A stretch of 64,000 nucleotides of DNA from Phorcus lineatus. Lineage: Eukaryota; Mollusca; Gastropoda; Trochida; Trochidae. This document shows positions 1 through 11,099 of the stretch, in pieces. The stretch covers positions 46,509,220 to 46,573,219 of the forward strand of contig OV121089.1 in NCBI GenBank assembly GCA_921293015.1. Direction: 5' to 3'. The notes under the pieces are model-generated. The model was not told the DNA's origin. It ran no database searches and saw only the letters and a program-made list of their open reading frames with translations. The stretch's first letter is position 1; each line of letters opens with the position of its first letter. The translations under genes were made by a program, and so were the position numbers.

Positions 1-171
1 GTAACCGAGCATAGAGAAATGAAGCAATCTAAACAAAATGTATTAGGAAATACATCCGGCGACATATAAATGTTGAAATAATTAATTTCATGTACATGAA
101 TATTGCATGTGACTGTAAATTTGTATTTAAGCACTGTGGTGATGTAACACAATCAAGAAAAGGCAATAAAG

Positions 172-174
<3 letters not shown>

Positions 175-213
<39 letters not shown>
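175..213. repeat. ATT trinucleotide microsatellite
   Basis: An uninterrupted run of ATT units. It probably lies in the first intron of the minus-strand gene whose first exon is at 485-597. Confidence 0.9.
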
Positions 214-216
<3 letters not shown>

Positions 217-484
217 TGGATTATGGATATAGAAAACTATCGAGTTTTTACATGAATATGCCGACACTTGAGAAGAGAAGTACTTGTGAACTATCAGTGT
301 GTAGCCTGTCACTATTATTTGAATAAATCAACTACTTTGAATGAATGATGACAATATGACGACATGGCATGTTACTCAAACTGACTCGGTGACTGACGGG
401 TCATATTCTAGTGTCAATCGCAATGAAAAACTCAATTTTGCGACGTTCACAGCAAGATTATCTTTGGAATTTACCAATTCTTAC

Positions 485-597
485 CAGGCATTTAGCAGTT
501 GTTTCCTCGGCGTCTCGTGACTAAAGCCCAGCCGTCCTCCTCGGGAAATTACATCGCTCAAAATTCGCCCGCAGACAAACTCAGCAAGTGCAGCCAT
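485..597 (-). CDS. Putative first coding exon, unidentified gene
   Basis: Read on the minus strand, an ATG in good context (AAAATGGCTGC) at 597 opens 37 codons, beginning MAALAEFVCGRILSDVISRG and ending ...RKQLLNA plus two bases. It then meets a consensus splice donor (CCTG|GTAAGA, intron starting at 484). The exon is GC- and CpG-rich compared with its AT-rich surroundings, as expected of a housekeeping-type first exon, and the CCATTTTG around the start resembles a YY1-type start-site motif. The later exons would lie left of base 1. I do not recognise the protein. The opposite strand also has an open frame here (499-687), but it has no comparable start or splice signals. The exon call rests on the start context, donor and composition only. 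Confidence 0.45.
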
Positions 598-879
598 TTT
601 GTTTATGCTGTCACTGTGCGCATACAAACGCGCGAACCAGTTACGTTGGTGATTCCCTTATGTCCGGACATGCGCACTGGGCTTTGACCTAGATTATGTC
701 AACAGCGAATTTCCGCTGGCCACCAGCGGGATTTTTAAATCCGTTGAAATCGCTCTTTCTGTATACAATCTGTCGGTAAAATCGCGCTAAATATATCGTA
801 CGAAGTCTGCTCTTTCATTTGAAGACATATCATTTTTTTCCCATAGGCGTAATGTTAAAGGGGACATTATGGTTTTAAG
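598..879. other. Putative promoter region, no gene seen
   Basis: GC-richer sequence up to about 720, next to the putative minus-strand exon, could hold its promoter. No TATA box is evident. The rest is unremarkable. Confidence 0.25.
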
Positions 880-1580
880 TTGTTCAAAGCCAAAGTGTTG
901 AAGTGGACCCTGTGCAATATGGCTCTTGTGTAAGCATAACTCAAGCAATCAACATGCCGCGCCTTGATCTCCGCCCTCAATTGCTTCAACAAGTCAGCAT
1001 AGTAGGCTCCTATTTTTTTTAGGTGATTTTATAATCTAAAAGTATTATGCACTTTGAATCCCAGAAAATGGTCGCCATTATCTTGCCAGCAGAAGGCTGA
1101 GTTCTGAACTTCTTAAGTGCAGGAGAGTGTTTATGCTTCCATTGCAAGGATTCCTGATTGGTGTCAGAATCCCAGTGATGAATCCGCGTTTTATCTCCTG
1201 TAACCACACGGGCAGGAACGTTGTCGGGATCAGCAATGTGGAGATCTTTTGCATTTAAGTTTCGTGGCACCCATCTTTCAGAAACAGAAACGTGCTCATG
1301 AATTATGATGCAATCACTTTTGTTCTACGACCGGAAAGGATTAAGTCCATAACCCGTGCAACAACATCATCCATACTAACATGCTAACATTCCCTCCTGA
1401 CCATGGGTCATCGTTCAAGGAGCTGTGGCCACACATAAACTCAGCTCTCCATTTTGCAACAAGAAAATGTTATTTTCCCCATACAAATTGGTCATACGTT
1501 TATTGTTTTCGGGCGCTTTCACCCCTTTCGTAAGAAACTTGATAACCGCTCACTGCTCAGTTTTAGAACTTTGCAAGATC
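880..1580 (-). pseudogene. Decayed mariner-family transposase
   Basis: The minus strand encodes pieces of a mariner DD34D transposase in the correct order but in shifting frames with several stops. Near 1480-1410 there is an N-terminal helix-turn-helix end resembling KWRAEF...SLNDDPWSGG. Near 1285-1255 there is RWVPRNLNAKD. From 1210 to 1035 the block VVTGDKTRIHHWDSDTNQES, then QWKHKHSP, KKFRTQPSAGKIMATIFWD and ILLDYKIT carries the first catalytic Asp region (TGD). Near 1000-930 there is GAYYADLLKQLRAEIK. The expected downstream HQDNAPAH-like block is barely recognisable. The frame breaks rule out a functional transposase. Terminal inverted repeats were not located, so the borders are approximate. 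Confidence 0.85.
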
Positions 1581-1643
1581 ACAGGAGGGTAGCTGTGTTC
1601 AAGAGGCTATAACTCTCAAGAAGATAATCGTGGTGTATGTGTT

Positions 1644-1685
1644 TGTGTGTGTGTGTGGGGGTGGGGGGGGGGGGGGGGGGGGGGG
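1644..1685. repeat. GT run followed by G homopolymer
   Basis: A short GT microsatellite runs into more than 20 consecutive G residues. The exact length may be affected by sequencing error. Confidence 0.85.
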
Positions 1686-2489
1686 TGTCTATCGTCAGAT
1701 GGCCTATCTCAATAATGACATCTACGAAGATGTCTTCAGGGGTGTATCAATACTCACTTTTATGGACTTACTGACTTCCCTTCGTGTATACGAATGTAAT
1801 ATGACCTGGCTTTGTCGGTCACCCCGCTTACTCAGATAATAATATCATTACTTATATCTACTAAGTTTTAAAAGAGTAACGTCAAGTTATCCTGTACATA
1901 ATTTACAAAATAAAGTATTCTATAAGTTTTATAAAGACTTTGAAATTCTTGATAATGGAATTACAAAAGATACCCCACTGATTACAAAGCCCCAATCGTT
2001 TTGAAACTTCCGCGTACATAATCGTGAATATAAAAAAGCTCTCTTTTGATATCTCTGAAACATTGTAAGCACTGATAATGTAAACTTCCTTCTACCGACA
2101 ATTTTAGGTCAGCTAAATGCAGTCTGTTACTACAAGGAGTTGACATGCTTCAACAAGCATATGCTCTTTAACTTCCTTGTTGATTTCACTCTGTTGACTC
2201 ACTTCAGAGTCGATTAAACAATCTTGCCACACTGTGAAGGCTATATCGTAAAACAGAAAACACACTTGCTAGACCTTGAAATGTGAAGCTTATAATGAAC
2301 ACTATTCCATTTAAAGACAAGCTTGGTGGCAAGTTTGGCGATACAGTTTGTTTGACGCTTACGTCTATCGTCGTGGTATAAGTTAGACTCTTTTACCATC
2401 TACCAGCACAGTGTTTGAGGCGTATTAACCGTGTCGTCTACTCAGCGGTCCTATGGTGATAGCGGTGAGTATGCTTATGATGGAGATGA
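1686..2489. other. Intergenic, nothing recognised
   Basis: AT-rich unique-looking sequence. No convincing coding, RNA or repeat signal was seen. Confidence 0.5.
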
Positions 2490-2987
2490 TACGGAAGCAT
2501 CCTAGTGTCACAGTCAAAATGTTTTATCTCCTAATTAGGTGATACTATCACCTAATTAGGAGATAGTAACGCCAAATTAGGAGATAGAAAATCCTAATTA
2601 GGAGATAGTAACGCATAATTAGGAGATAAGTAACCCTTAATTAGGACTTAGTTATCACTTAATTAGGATATAATAAGTCCTAATTAGGTGATAACTACCT
2701 ACTAATTAGAAGTTAATATATCATAATTAGGTGAAAACAATATCCTTATTAGGTGATAACTTTCTCCTTAGAAGGTGATAACTAAGTCCTAAATAGGGAT
2801 AACTATCTCCTAATTGGGAGTTGTTATGTCCTAAGTATGGCTTAATATCTCCTAGTTAGGAGATAGTTCCTCCTAACTAGGTGATAGTTATGTTTTAATT
2901 GGGCGATGATTAAATCCTAATTAGGTGAAGTTATATTCTAATTAAGGGATATCAAATTTTTGATTGTGGCACTAGGATGCTTCCGTA
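2490..2987. mobile_element. MITE-like element with palindromic internal array
   Basis: The left end (2490-2519, starting TACGGAAGCATCCTAGTG) is the reverse complement of the right end (2958-2987) with two mismatches over about 30 bp. The hexamer AGATGA occurs immediately outside both ends (2484-2489 and 2988-2993), consistent with a target duplication; a TA duplication inside the ends is the alternative reading. The interior has no ORF. It is a degenerate array of the 10-bp palindrome CCTAATTAGG, separated by GATAGT/GATAAC-type spacers in both orientations. This is a non-autonomous DNA transposon carrying a satellite core. Confidence 0.75.
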
Positions 2988-2993
2988 AGATGA

Positions 2994-3795
2994 CGATGAC
3001 GATGACAACGAAAATAATAGTATGCTCATTATCCTTTACGATTTCGCCATTCGGATCAGACTGTTGTGTTTCGTGTGTCTTGAAGGAGCTATGCCGTTCA
3101 GATGTAGGATCTGACCTATGTGACTGTGTAATCTTATAAGTTATATATCGGTATTTGTTGAATTATAGGAGTTGGGATTGATGAAGTTATTACATAAATA
3201 TAATAATAAATTAATTTTGTGTTAAGTGTTATCTTCTCAGCCAAACGTCTCTGTGCATCATACAACTGCAGTATGTCAATTGCAAAACAAATTCTGTGTT
3301 TTGAGTTAACTATGTTGAAAATGCGACATCTGTTGATAGTGATATCCCTCCGATACCTGTGTTGTATGTTACTGTGATATGACGATTGCGACCTTTGCAA
3401 TGTTTTAAAGTGATATTACTCCTGTTATTTTTCTACACACTGATATCATACCATTGTGCTACAACCACAGTCATGTAAAGAAATCATACAAAGACAACAA
3501 TTATTCGAAAGGTCTTGAACCCTAACGCTATCACAGCAATTCATTAGAAAGAGGAAGATTGAGCTGGCCAAGGAAAATGCAACAATAAGGTGAGCGTGTA
3601 AGAAGGAAGTAGGGTTCAGCTTTACTCGTGTCGGTGGTTTCCTCTTCCCTCTGTTGATACTTGTACAACCATCATCACGTGTGCGTTCTGTTTCAGATGC
3701 TATATAGTCAGGAAGAATGGAGACTATCTTAACCTGATGAAAAACTTTAAATTGTTTTGGAAGCCTCCTCTGATTACTTGTGTTCGGATTTAACC
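2994..3795. other. 5' flank of the Toll-like receptor gene
   Basis: A short GATGAC repeat follows the MITE. The rest is AT-rich. It may hold the promoter and 5' UTR of the receptor gene, but no clear TATA box or splice structure could be assigned. The minus strand is open from 3446 to 3814, but that frame overlaps the receptor start and resembles no known protein. Confidence 0.4.
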
Positions 3796-5925
3796 ATGAT
3801 GGAGTCAGTGCCAACTTCCTATCTCGTCACCTTAGCGACCGTGATGATATCAACCATTCCATCAGCGTCTGCTATACCTCCAGACGCTAGACCTTGCTTT
3901 CATTTTTTTTGTCGCTGTAAAGGTATCATCGCTAACTGCAGCGACAACGGTGACAAGTTGACGTTTATTCCCAAGCTAATGTCCTCGGTTAAACACGTTA
4001 ACTTATTCTACTTCAACTCCAACCACCTCGACTCAATAGCGAACAACACTATGGACAACCTGACTGACCAATCTCGACATCTCGACATCTTCTTCCTAGC
4101 AATGAAAAACAACACGATCAAACATATCGAGACTGGTGCCTTCAGGAAGTTTCAGAACCTCGTGACGCTTGATCTGAGTGATAATCCCCTGATAGGAAGA
4201 AAAGAACTTCAGTCAACTTTCTTCAACATGCCGAAGACATTAGCGTATGTCTACTTGAACGGACTGGGCATCACGGACCAGGATCTTGATAGTTCTCTTC
4301 TCGAAGGTTTAAAAAACTGTACATTGACCGGATTACATCTCAAAGGCAACAATATAACCGTTTTCGACTTCAACCATTTTGCCGACTTCCAAGACCTGTC
4401 GACATTGAGTCTTGAGTCTAATCGGATAGACAATGTCAGCTACATCAACAGGTCGTCCCAGTCTCTCTCCACGCTCTGGCTCAACGACAACAGAATTACT
4501 GGAATTCCCTACCTATGTCGAAATGGACGAAAGATAAGCCCAGCCTTTCCCAACTTGTATTCATTTAGCTTGGATTTAAATAACATCTCATTTGTTGCTG
4601 CCCTCAATCTTCCGTGTCTAAAAAATGTCAACAAGTTGTTCTTCTCTCGTAATTCCTTGATCAGCATCAAACCAAACGCATTTGAGAAGATGTCCAAGCT
4701 GACGACATTGAATATATCAAGGAACACTGAACCATTGGAAATTGAACGTAGTGCCTTCAGCAACGGCGTTTTGACGACCCTAAATTTAAGTGACTCTAAC
4801 CTGACTTATCTGAGTGACGATGCGTTTAGGGCAAAGAATCATCCTTGTAAACTGGAGTCAATTGACTTGTCATTTACGAACTTTACTGGCTATACGAGGA
4901 AGCTCTTTGTGCTGTTAAAGCCATGCTCTGCAACCCTCACATCCTTCAAGTGCAGCGGATGTAACCTCACAAAGGTTCCCTCGGTATTGTCCGTGATGCC
5001 AAACCTGAAAGAGGTGATCCTGGACCGCAACAAAATAACAGGACTCAGGGAAAACGCTTTTAATCAAAACATAAAGCTGATTACACTTGATCTCAGTAAT
5101 AACTCCATCTCTAAACTCTCTGGAAGCTCTCTACCAGTATCAGTTCGGAAAGGTCTCAAGTATGCCTCTTTAGAAGGGAATCCTTTCTACTGTGATTGCG
5201 ACCTCTTGTGGTTGAAGGAATGGCTTGAAAGAGCGAAATCTCTGTTTCGCAAACGGCTGTCCTTTTACACCTGCCATGGCCCACCATCCTTAAAAGGGAA
5301 GATCTTGGTAAATGTTGCTTCCATCTCTCCTGGTACTTGCCACTCTGACAAGTATAGGTTAGCAAATGCATTCTGCGCTGTGGGTACTGTACTGCTTTGT
5401 CTCACGTGTTTTGCCTTGGGTTACAAATGGAGCTGGAATATCCGCTATTGCCTCAAATGGGGTCGTAATGGAAGTACAACATCTGACGAATGCCAGATCC
5501 TCCTGACGACGGATGCCTACGTCCTCTACTGCGATGAAGACTTCATGTTCGTGCGGCACCAAATTCTTCCAAATCTAGAAGAGAGGGGCCACTTAAAGTT
5601 GTGCTTCCGGAGTCGTGACTTCAACCCCAAAATGCATGTGGTTGACAGTATCGCCAACAACCTGAGACGCAGCAAGAAGGTCCTCTTCGTAGCCTCTAAC
5701 AGTTTTTTCAAAGACACAAGAGCAAAATTCGAGTTGTCCCTGGTTAAAAAACACCTGGGGCAGCAGAGACAGGGGAGTCTGATGGTGGTGATGCTGGAGG
5801 ATATAGAACCGAGGTACATGTCACATGACCTCGACCAGCTAATGGGCGGGAGGGAAAGCATCAGGTGGGTGCCAGCCAATGGTCTTGTCGTCTGGCAGTT
5901 CCTTCTTTCTCACCTGAGGCCCTAG
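3796..5925 (+). CDS. Toll-like receptor (LRR-TM-TIR), intronless
   Basis: A single uninterrupted frame of 709 codons encodes a type I membrane receptor for innate immune recognition. The start is the ATG at 3796; the upstream in-frame codons contain no ATG. Residues 1-26 form a signal peptide (MMESVPTSYLVTLATVMIST...). A Cys-rich N-cap and about 15 leucine-rich repeats (LxxLxLxxNxI type) follow. One C-terminal cysteine cluster (CDCDLLWLKEW, about residues 461-512) makes this a single-cysteine-cluster TLR. A membrane segment spans about 523-546 and a TIR domain about 571-709. TIR box 1 is DAYVLYCDED. Box 2 is LCFRSRDFNP: the signalling Pro is kept (P611), but the next Gly is Lys. The usual box-3 Phe-Trp pair is missing; only W700 in VVWQFL is near. 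Bivalve TLRs are often intronless and strongly expanded. The ligand is unknown and signalling competence is uncertain. Confidence 0.93.
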   Translation: MMESVPTSYLVTLATVMISTIPSASAIPPDARPCFHFFCRCKGIIANCSDNGDKLTFIPKLMSSVKHVNLFYFNSNHLDSIANNTMDNLTDQSRHLDIFFLAMKNNTIKHIETGAFRKFQNLVTLDLSDNPLIGRKELQSTFFNMPKTLAYVYLNGLGITDQDLDSSLLEGLKNCTLTGLHLKGNNITVFDFNHFADFQDLSTLSLESNRIDNVSYINRSSQSLSTLWLNDNRITGIPYLCRNGRKISPAFPNLYSFSLDLNNISFVAALNLPCLKNVNKLFFSRNSLISIKPNAFEKMSKLTTLNISRNTEPLEIERSAFSNGVLTTLNLSDSNLTYLSDDAFRAKNHPCKLESIDLSFTNFTGYTRKLFVLLKPCSATLTSFKCSGCNLTKVPSVLSVMPNLKEVILDRNKITGLRENAFNQNIKLITLDLSNNSISKLSGSSLPVSVRKGLKYASLEGNPFYCDCDLLWLKEWLERAKSLFRKRLSFYTCHGPPSLKGKILVNVASISPGTCHSDKYRLANAFCAVGTVLLCLTCFALGYKWSWNIRYCLKWGRNGSTTSDECQILLTTDAYVLYCDEDFMFVRHQILPNLEERGHLKLCFRSRDFNPKMHVVDSIANNLRRSKKVLFVASNSFFKDTRAKFELSLVKKHLGQQRQGSLMVVMLEDIEPRYMSHDLDQLMGGRESIRWVPANGLVVWQFLLSHLRP

Positions 5926-7215
5926 GCCGAGTAAACACTATGGGGTCAGGCTGAGGTGCTGAAGGATTTATGATGTCATTGATGGAATATACAGAAGACT
6001 TAAGAGTGTCATTTTCGCCTTTCTTTGCTTAGTTCATACGGAGTATGTAACTCCTTAGACACTTTACCTTATTAGGACACAATTTTCAAAGGAAATAGTT
6101 TGTTGTATATAGATCTGCCCCTTTCAAAACAAAATCATAACGTCTTGGTGATTCTCTTTGAAGGCAACTGTTAAAAGCCTAGACATTGCTATGGTTCCTG
6201 ACGACTCTATTGATGTTGTAGATGCTCATTCTCTGAACCATCTGTTGTACGCGACATTGAGGTAAGGATCTCGAATGCCTGGATAGAGTCTTGTAATACA
6301 TTGGTATCGTTCCTCACACTTCCACACTGAACCTTGAGCCCTAGTGATTCTGTAAGGACAAACCTGACATAAACTGGCTTATGCTTAATGATGGTATGGT
6401 TTCTTTAGGATATTACGCAAAATCATGAAGTCTCATGATCCGACCCAACTGTACGTAGGGGAGAGAAAGCAGCACCATACGATCTTGTAATGTCTTGTTT
6501 AATGACAGTTGCTCCTCACAATCGAGTTTGTATTAGGGATATTGTAGGAATGTAGAAACCTGTTTAGAACAGTAACATCTCTGGAATAATAAGCTTTCTT
6601 GAGGATGTCAGTGTTTATGTGGAGCAACTTTTTTTCTGTATTATGATCCTGGGTGGTAAGAGTGTATAAGATATTTAGCTTAAATGGCACAGTAGATTAT
6701 TTCAATCATTAATACACGTATAGGTTAAATGAAAAATGAAATGTTTCACGGGCGTCGGCGCATCACTTTTAAATGTGATCATAACCGCTTTTTATTGTCT
6801 TTTACAAAACTATTTTTTAATTATCCTCGTCATTATTGGTCAATTAAATTATCTATTTGACAACCAAATATACAGATTTGTAAAAAGGACTATTATAATA
6901 TTTTTGATGCCGTCAACATTTCCAAACTATATTTTTGACGATAGAAATATAATGTTTCACTCCCGCATCGATGAAGAACTACCGCCCTCGTCACTTTTGA
7001 AAAAATATGCCTGATAAACATTTAACTATTTTTTTGCAGCCTAAGTGAAGAAGATTGTTAAAATACACATAATGATCATTGTATCCTACAACTACTAGTT
7101 CTCTCGTTTCGCATTTGTTGGTCAGATTTTTGTATAAAGCATATTACTAATTGTTGTTTTGTTTGGTTCTAGATCTAGATCCTTAGAAATGATTTGTTTT
7201 GCTTTCCACTTGTAG
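5926..7215. other. 3' flank of the TLR gene
   Basis: Contains any 3' UTR. No AATAAA was seen close to the stop codon. The short open frames are AT-rich and not protein-like. Confidence 0.4.
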
Positions 7216-7690
7216 ATTTATACATTCTCTCGAAAACAGAGGTAGCTCGGTAATATATTCCTTTATAACCTTTGTCTTAAAGATCCACTCAGTGATTTAC
7301 ATACATATTATTTGCCTGTGATATGAACCTCAAATGTCAACCTAAATGTCGAACTTATATAAAGTCGATACTTCGCGATCAAGTGACACCATTGATTAAG
7401 TTCGCCGTTTCAAAAGTTATCATTCAAATCGCATACGTTATTTCCGTAAGCTTTCCAAAAGCTAAACTTTATTCGAGTCGTCTTAACAGAACACAAACGT
7501 CTCATTTTGCGACTGTATCGTTGCATAGTCATGTGTGACGACATATATGGTATTCAGCAATTTTTGGTTCTATTGGCTGACATATTGCCGGGTAATTTAA
7601 GTTGCAATATTGTGCCGGTAGGGGAAACTGCCGGAAGCCCGAGAAACCGTCGTATCAAGACAGAGTTTGTATAGGACTTTATGACGGAGC
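7216..7690 (+). repeat. Dispersed repeat family, copy 1
   Basis: Shares blocks with 37325-37580, notably CATTCTCTC...CAGAGGTAGC and GCCGTTTCAAAAGTTATCAT followed by an AAGCTTTCCAAAAGC-type block, and with a third copy near 9060-9440. No coding content was seen. Element type and true ends are unknown. Confidence 0.55.
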
Positions 7691-8424
7691 TATCTCTGTT
7701 AGGAGAGAATGCCTACAAATTGCATGCAAGAAAAGTTGGACAAACTCAGGCGTTTGAATTTGTTGCAAGCCACAAGTTGTATGCAACTAATTGCAGTGTG
7801 TAAACGCGACCTTATAAAAGAATTGTCATGCTTTGTAGACTTTATCTCGATTCCTTCATTTTAAGATATATATTTCGCTGATTTATGTTTGTTGTTTGAC
7901 AGTTTAAGCTTGTATAACATATTGAGAACACTTTCCACTATTTTTTGTTAAATAAAAAAATTATTGAAACGAATTTGATATTTTTATTTCAAGGGGGAAA
8001 GCGAGATGCAGATTCAATTACGAGTTTATGAAAATGATATTCAGTGGGACCGAGTTTAGTATTTTAATCAATACTCTCTGAAATAGGTAAATATAACTCC
8101 AACGGTTCGTAATAACGTTGTAAACCTAAATGAAATTTTACTAAATACTCAAACCGATTTGATAATATTAGTTTTGAAAGTCTTCTTCATATACATGCTT
8201 TCCTAGAGAACTTCTGACACGTGATATCTATATGTAACGTTCCTGTTTCCTCTCACTTCCAATTACATTGACACTAATTTTAAAAGGAAATTATTAATTA
8301 TTTCGACGCGGAAATATTTTGCTATCAATTTCCTCTACGTTAAGACAACTTGGAAACGTGTCATGTCAAAGTTGGTGTCCTCGTTTCTGTTTGACTTGCA
8401 TATTAAGACTGATGAAACTATGAA
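7691..8424. other. Intergenic, nothing recognised
   Basis: AT-rich sequence with no supported feature. Confidence 0.45.
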
Positions 8425-8585
8425 CCAGTGGTTTTATCTTGATTCGCGATTATCCACTTTGCGGCTACAGATGATCGGCTTTACTACTGAGATGTTTTGA
8501 CCCTCTCAAGATAATATGTTAAATTTACTATTACTACTTTTTGGGGAACCTTGATGTTTAAAAACGTGCCACTGCTGCTTTGATA
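8425..8585 (+). repeat. Partial copy of the TTTAAAGGG-end MITE family
   Basis: Matches the right half of the element at 63125-63463: CCAGTGGTTTT, then GATGATC, TTTTGACCCTCT-AAGATAATAT, a GGGGAA block and an end resembling AACGTGCCACTGC. The left half and left terminal repeat are not recognisable, so this is a decayed copy. Confidence 0.6.
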
Positions 8586-8724
8586 GGACTCGCCATTAAA
8601 CACATGAAAAGGACGGTAATAACCCTAATATAAAAAAAACAGAAATATTACAAATGTATTTTCATACATTAGCTCTACACCTTTTTTGGAATAGTACACA
8701 TCTTGAAACGTCTTTGATGAATAC

Positions 8725-8830
8725 ACTGTGTAGGATTCGACTCTCAAACCGCATAGTCAGTGACCCCTAAACAGCACTGCATGTCATAACAGTTTTACCA
8801 CTCAGCCACCGACTTAGCAATATGGTGACA
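8725..8830 (-). mobile_element. tRNA-derived SINE head
   Basis: The minus strand contains a perfect RNA polymerase III A-box (TGGCTGAGTGG, 8809-8799) and a good B-box ending AGTCGAATCC (about 8743-8733). The spacing is slightly larger than in a tRNA. No complete cloverleaf with an anticodon arm can be drawn, so a SINE or pseudo-tRNA is more likely than a tRNA gene. The downstream body and tail were not delimited. Confidence 0.6.
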
Positions 8831-9059
8831 GATGTTATGTTTTGGTAATCAATTGTTACCTCATCGATGTCAGCAGTTGGTGTTGTGTTATAGACAATAA
8901 ATGGCCCTAGCCCCTTTAATCTCACGTTGAATATCAGTTTTGTGAAAATGTACTGCATATACAGTTATAGGATAATGAATTGAATGTTACCTCTGAATAT
9001 TAACACGGGTTAGCTATCAGACCAATACGGAACGTATTTAGTAAATCATTCAAGCTCGA

Positions 9060-9440
9060 TTCTCTCCAAATAAAGATAGCTAGGTCATATATAACACAGC
9101 CTCTCTTAATAAGAGCGTTTCTCTCTAGAAAGGTAGAAACCCGGTTGGATGCAATCAAAGTTAGTTGTGCCATTAGCGGCGCCATTTAAAGAAATATCAT
9201 TCAAAACGCCTTAGGTACATCTGTATGCTTTCGGCAAGCTAAACTTTATTCAAATATGCACTTTGAGTCTTCTGTACAGACAACATTATTGAATATATCT
9301 GTTTGACAGCAAATATGTCATCCTTGCTTGCGTTGTTTTTATCGGCTGAAATATTGCAAGGTAGTTTATGGAGTTCAAGGACGTTTGAGAAGGGCTTGTA
9401 ACATAGGTTGTATAAGAATTAATGACGGAGAGAATGGAGA
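9060..9440 (+). repeat. Dispersed repeat family, copy 2
   Basis: Contains GATGCAATCAAAGTTAG, ATATCATTCAAAACGCCTTA and a TTCGGCAAGCTAAACTTTATT-type block, as in the copies at 7.2 kb and 37.3 kb. All three copies have the same orientation and are clearly diverged. Confidence 0.5.
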
Positions 9441-10019
9441 GAATGGACTATACCTCTTACTCCTGACTTTACTTAATGTAATTATGTGCATGAGGCGGCT
9501 GTAAAATAACTCAAAATTCTGCGATGAAATGAACGTTTTATGTCATAAGCGTTGCTAGATAAAAACACTGAGCCATTAGAATAATTGGGAAAGAATATAT
9601 AAATCCACTCTTTGGAGGACATTAAGAAGTTATGGACGAAAAAAAGAGTAAAAAATCTCCTCGATCTTAAGGTAAAAATATGTAGTGAAACGTTGTCAAT
9701 TTTCTATCAAGAAAATATTGTCTTCGTTATCAAATCTATCAACCAAAGTTAGTTAATGATTTAACGCTGACCATGTCATGCAAATTTCAAGGGCTCTTTG
9801 AAGCGGTGCCACCCAGAAATACAGAAGGTTTATTGACATGGCATATAACAACACAGGTGTGATCTAACTGCTACGTTAGCATGTTGATCCGCACCACTAG
9901 AGGTACGACAGACTTAGATCGGTTATGCCTTGCTGTTATGACAAACAACACAACTGAGTGTTGTTATTTATTCAAAACTTTTCATAGATTTTTAAATTTG
10001 TCTTGCCACACGCCTCTCT
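9441..10019. other. Intergenic, nothing recognised
   Basis: AT-rich sequence without supported features. Confidence 0.45.
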
Positions 10020-10147
10020 GACCAAAGCCATTTTTGTGTTGCGCAACAGATTTAGAATAACCAGTTTCCCCATGTGTGATCACTTTATTCGCAAGGTAAT
10101 GGGAGAAAACTGGTCATTTATACCTTTGCGCAACCCTTTGTTTGGTC
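10020..10147. mobile_element. Imperfect foldback element
   Basis: Two arms of about 50 bp are inverted copies with mismatches. The left arm has GACCAAAG...GTTGCGCAA...ACCAGTTTCCCCAT; the right arm has ATGGGAGAAAACTGGT...TTGCGCAAC...TTTGGTC. The loop is about 20 bp. This is consistent with a short non-autonomous foldback or MITE relic. Confidence 0.5.
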
Positions 10148-11099
10148 TATGCTCTGTTATAGAGGATTGACACTACTTGTTCATTCAAGCACGTGTCTGA
10201 TAGATAGACTGATAAAATTGCACATATATTTTGGAAATTCGAATGTAAATAGGACTTACTTGTCAGACATGGTCCAAGCATATTGTCTACAATAGTCAAA
10301 AGCTTAAGTCGTAATTTGTGAAATAAGATAATATCTGAACTGTTTTTAGAAGAATGTTAAATCTCTAAAGCCACCATCAATGTTGTGCATTTCTATAGAG
10401 CGTCGTATGACTGGTACTCTGTATATAAACGTATTATTCTAATTAACCAAATGTATATGTAAGGAAACAATGATTAATTATTACGATTACAAAATCAGTT
10501 CAAAACTCAATCATTCGACTTTCCACAAAAAGAGGCTAAATTCGAATTGGTACATGCAAAAGAGCCAATCTATAATTGGTAATACCACATTTAAAGTAAC
10601 AAATAGCAGACTTACCTGGAAATTACTGTGGTTACCATATCATTCAGTGTTGCAGATACACATGTAGTGTGCACGTACTGAACACTTACCTGTTAACATT
10701 ACCCATTGATAACAAACATTAAAACACGTTAAATTACCTTCGCTACAAATTTTCTATCAAAATATTTTCTCGGTTTTTACTTAGTTTGTTCATTTATTTT
10801 TTGTATGTATATTATTTCACTCAGTAAGTTTATATTTTATCATTCAACTACTTGTACATACAGTTTTTTTTAGTAAACACAAACCTGGAGTCATCTTTCT
10901 CTCAAAATACGGTGATAGTCAAACGATGCTCTCAATACAATACCAGGAAATAAAATTGTTTTTAAAAAAATATTGTAAAGAATCTTCGGAGAAATAAGAA
11001 TATCATTAAAAACTGAATCCATGCTAAACTTTCATGTATATTTTATATGAACTGCATGAGTGGCATTCTTGAAGTTGTCAGTATAAGAAAGACAAACAA
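10148..11099. other. Intergenic, nothing recognised
   Basis: AT-rich sequence. No coding or structural signal was identified. Confidence 0.45.

Noticed and set aside
499..687. Plus-strand 62-codon frame opposite the putative first exon
   Set aside because: The minus strand has a better start context and a consensus donor; the plus frame has neither.
8725..8830. Functional tRNA gene
   Set aside because: A- and B-boxes are good, but the anticodon arm and acceptor stem cannot be paired; SINE origin is preferred.
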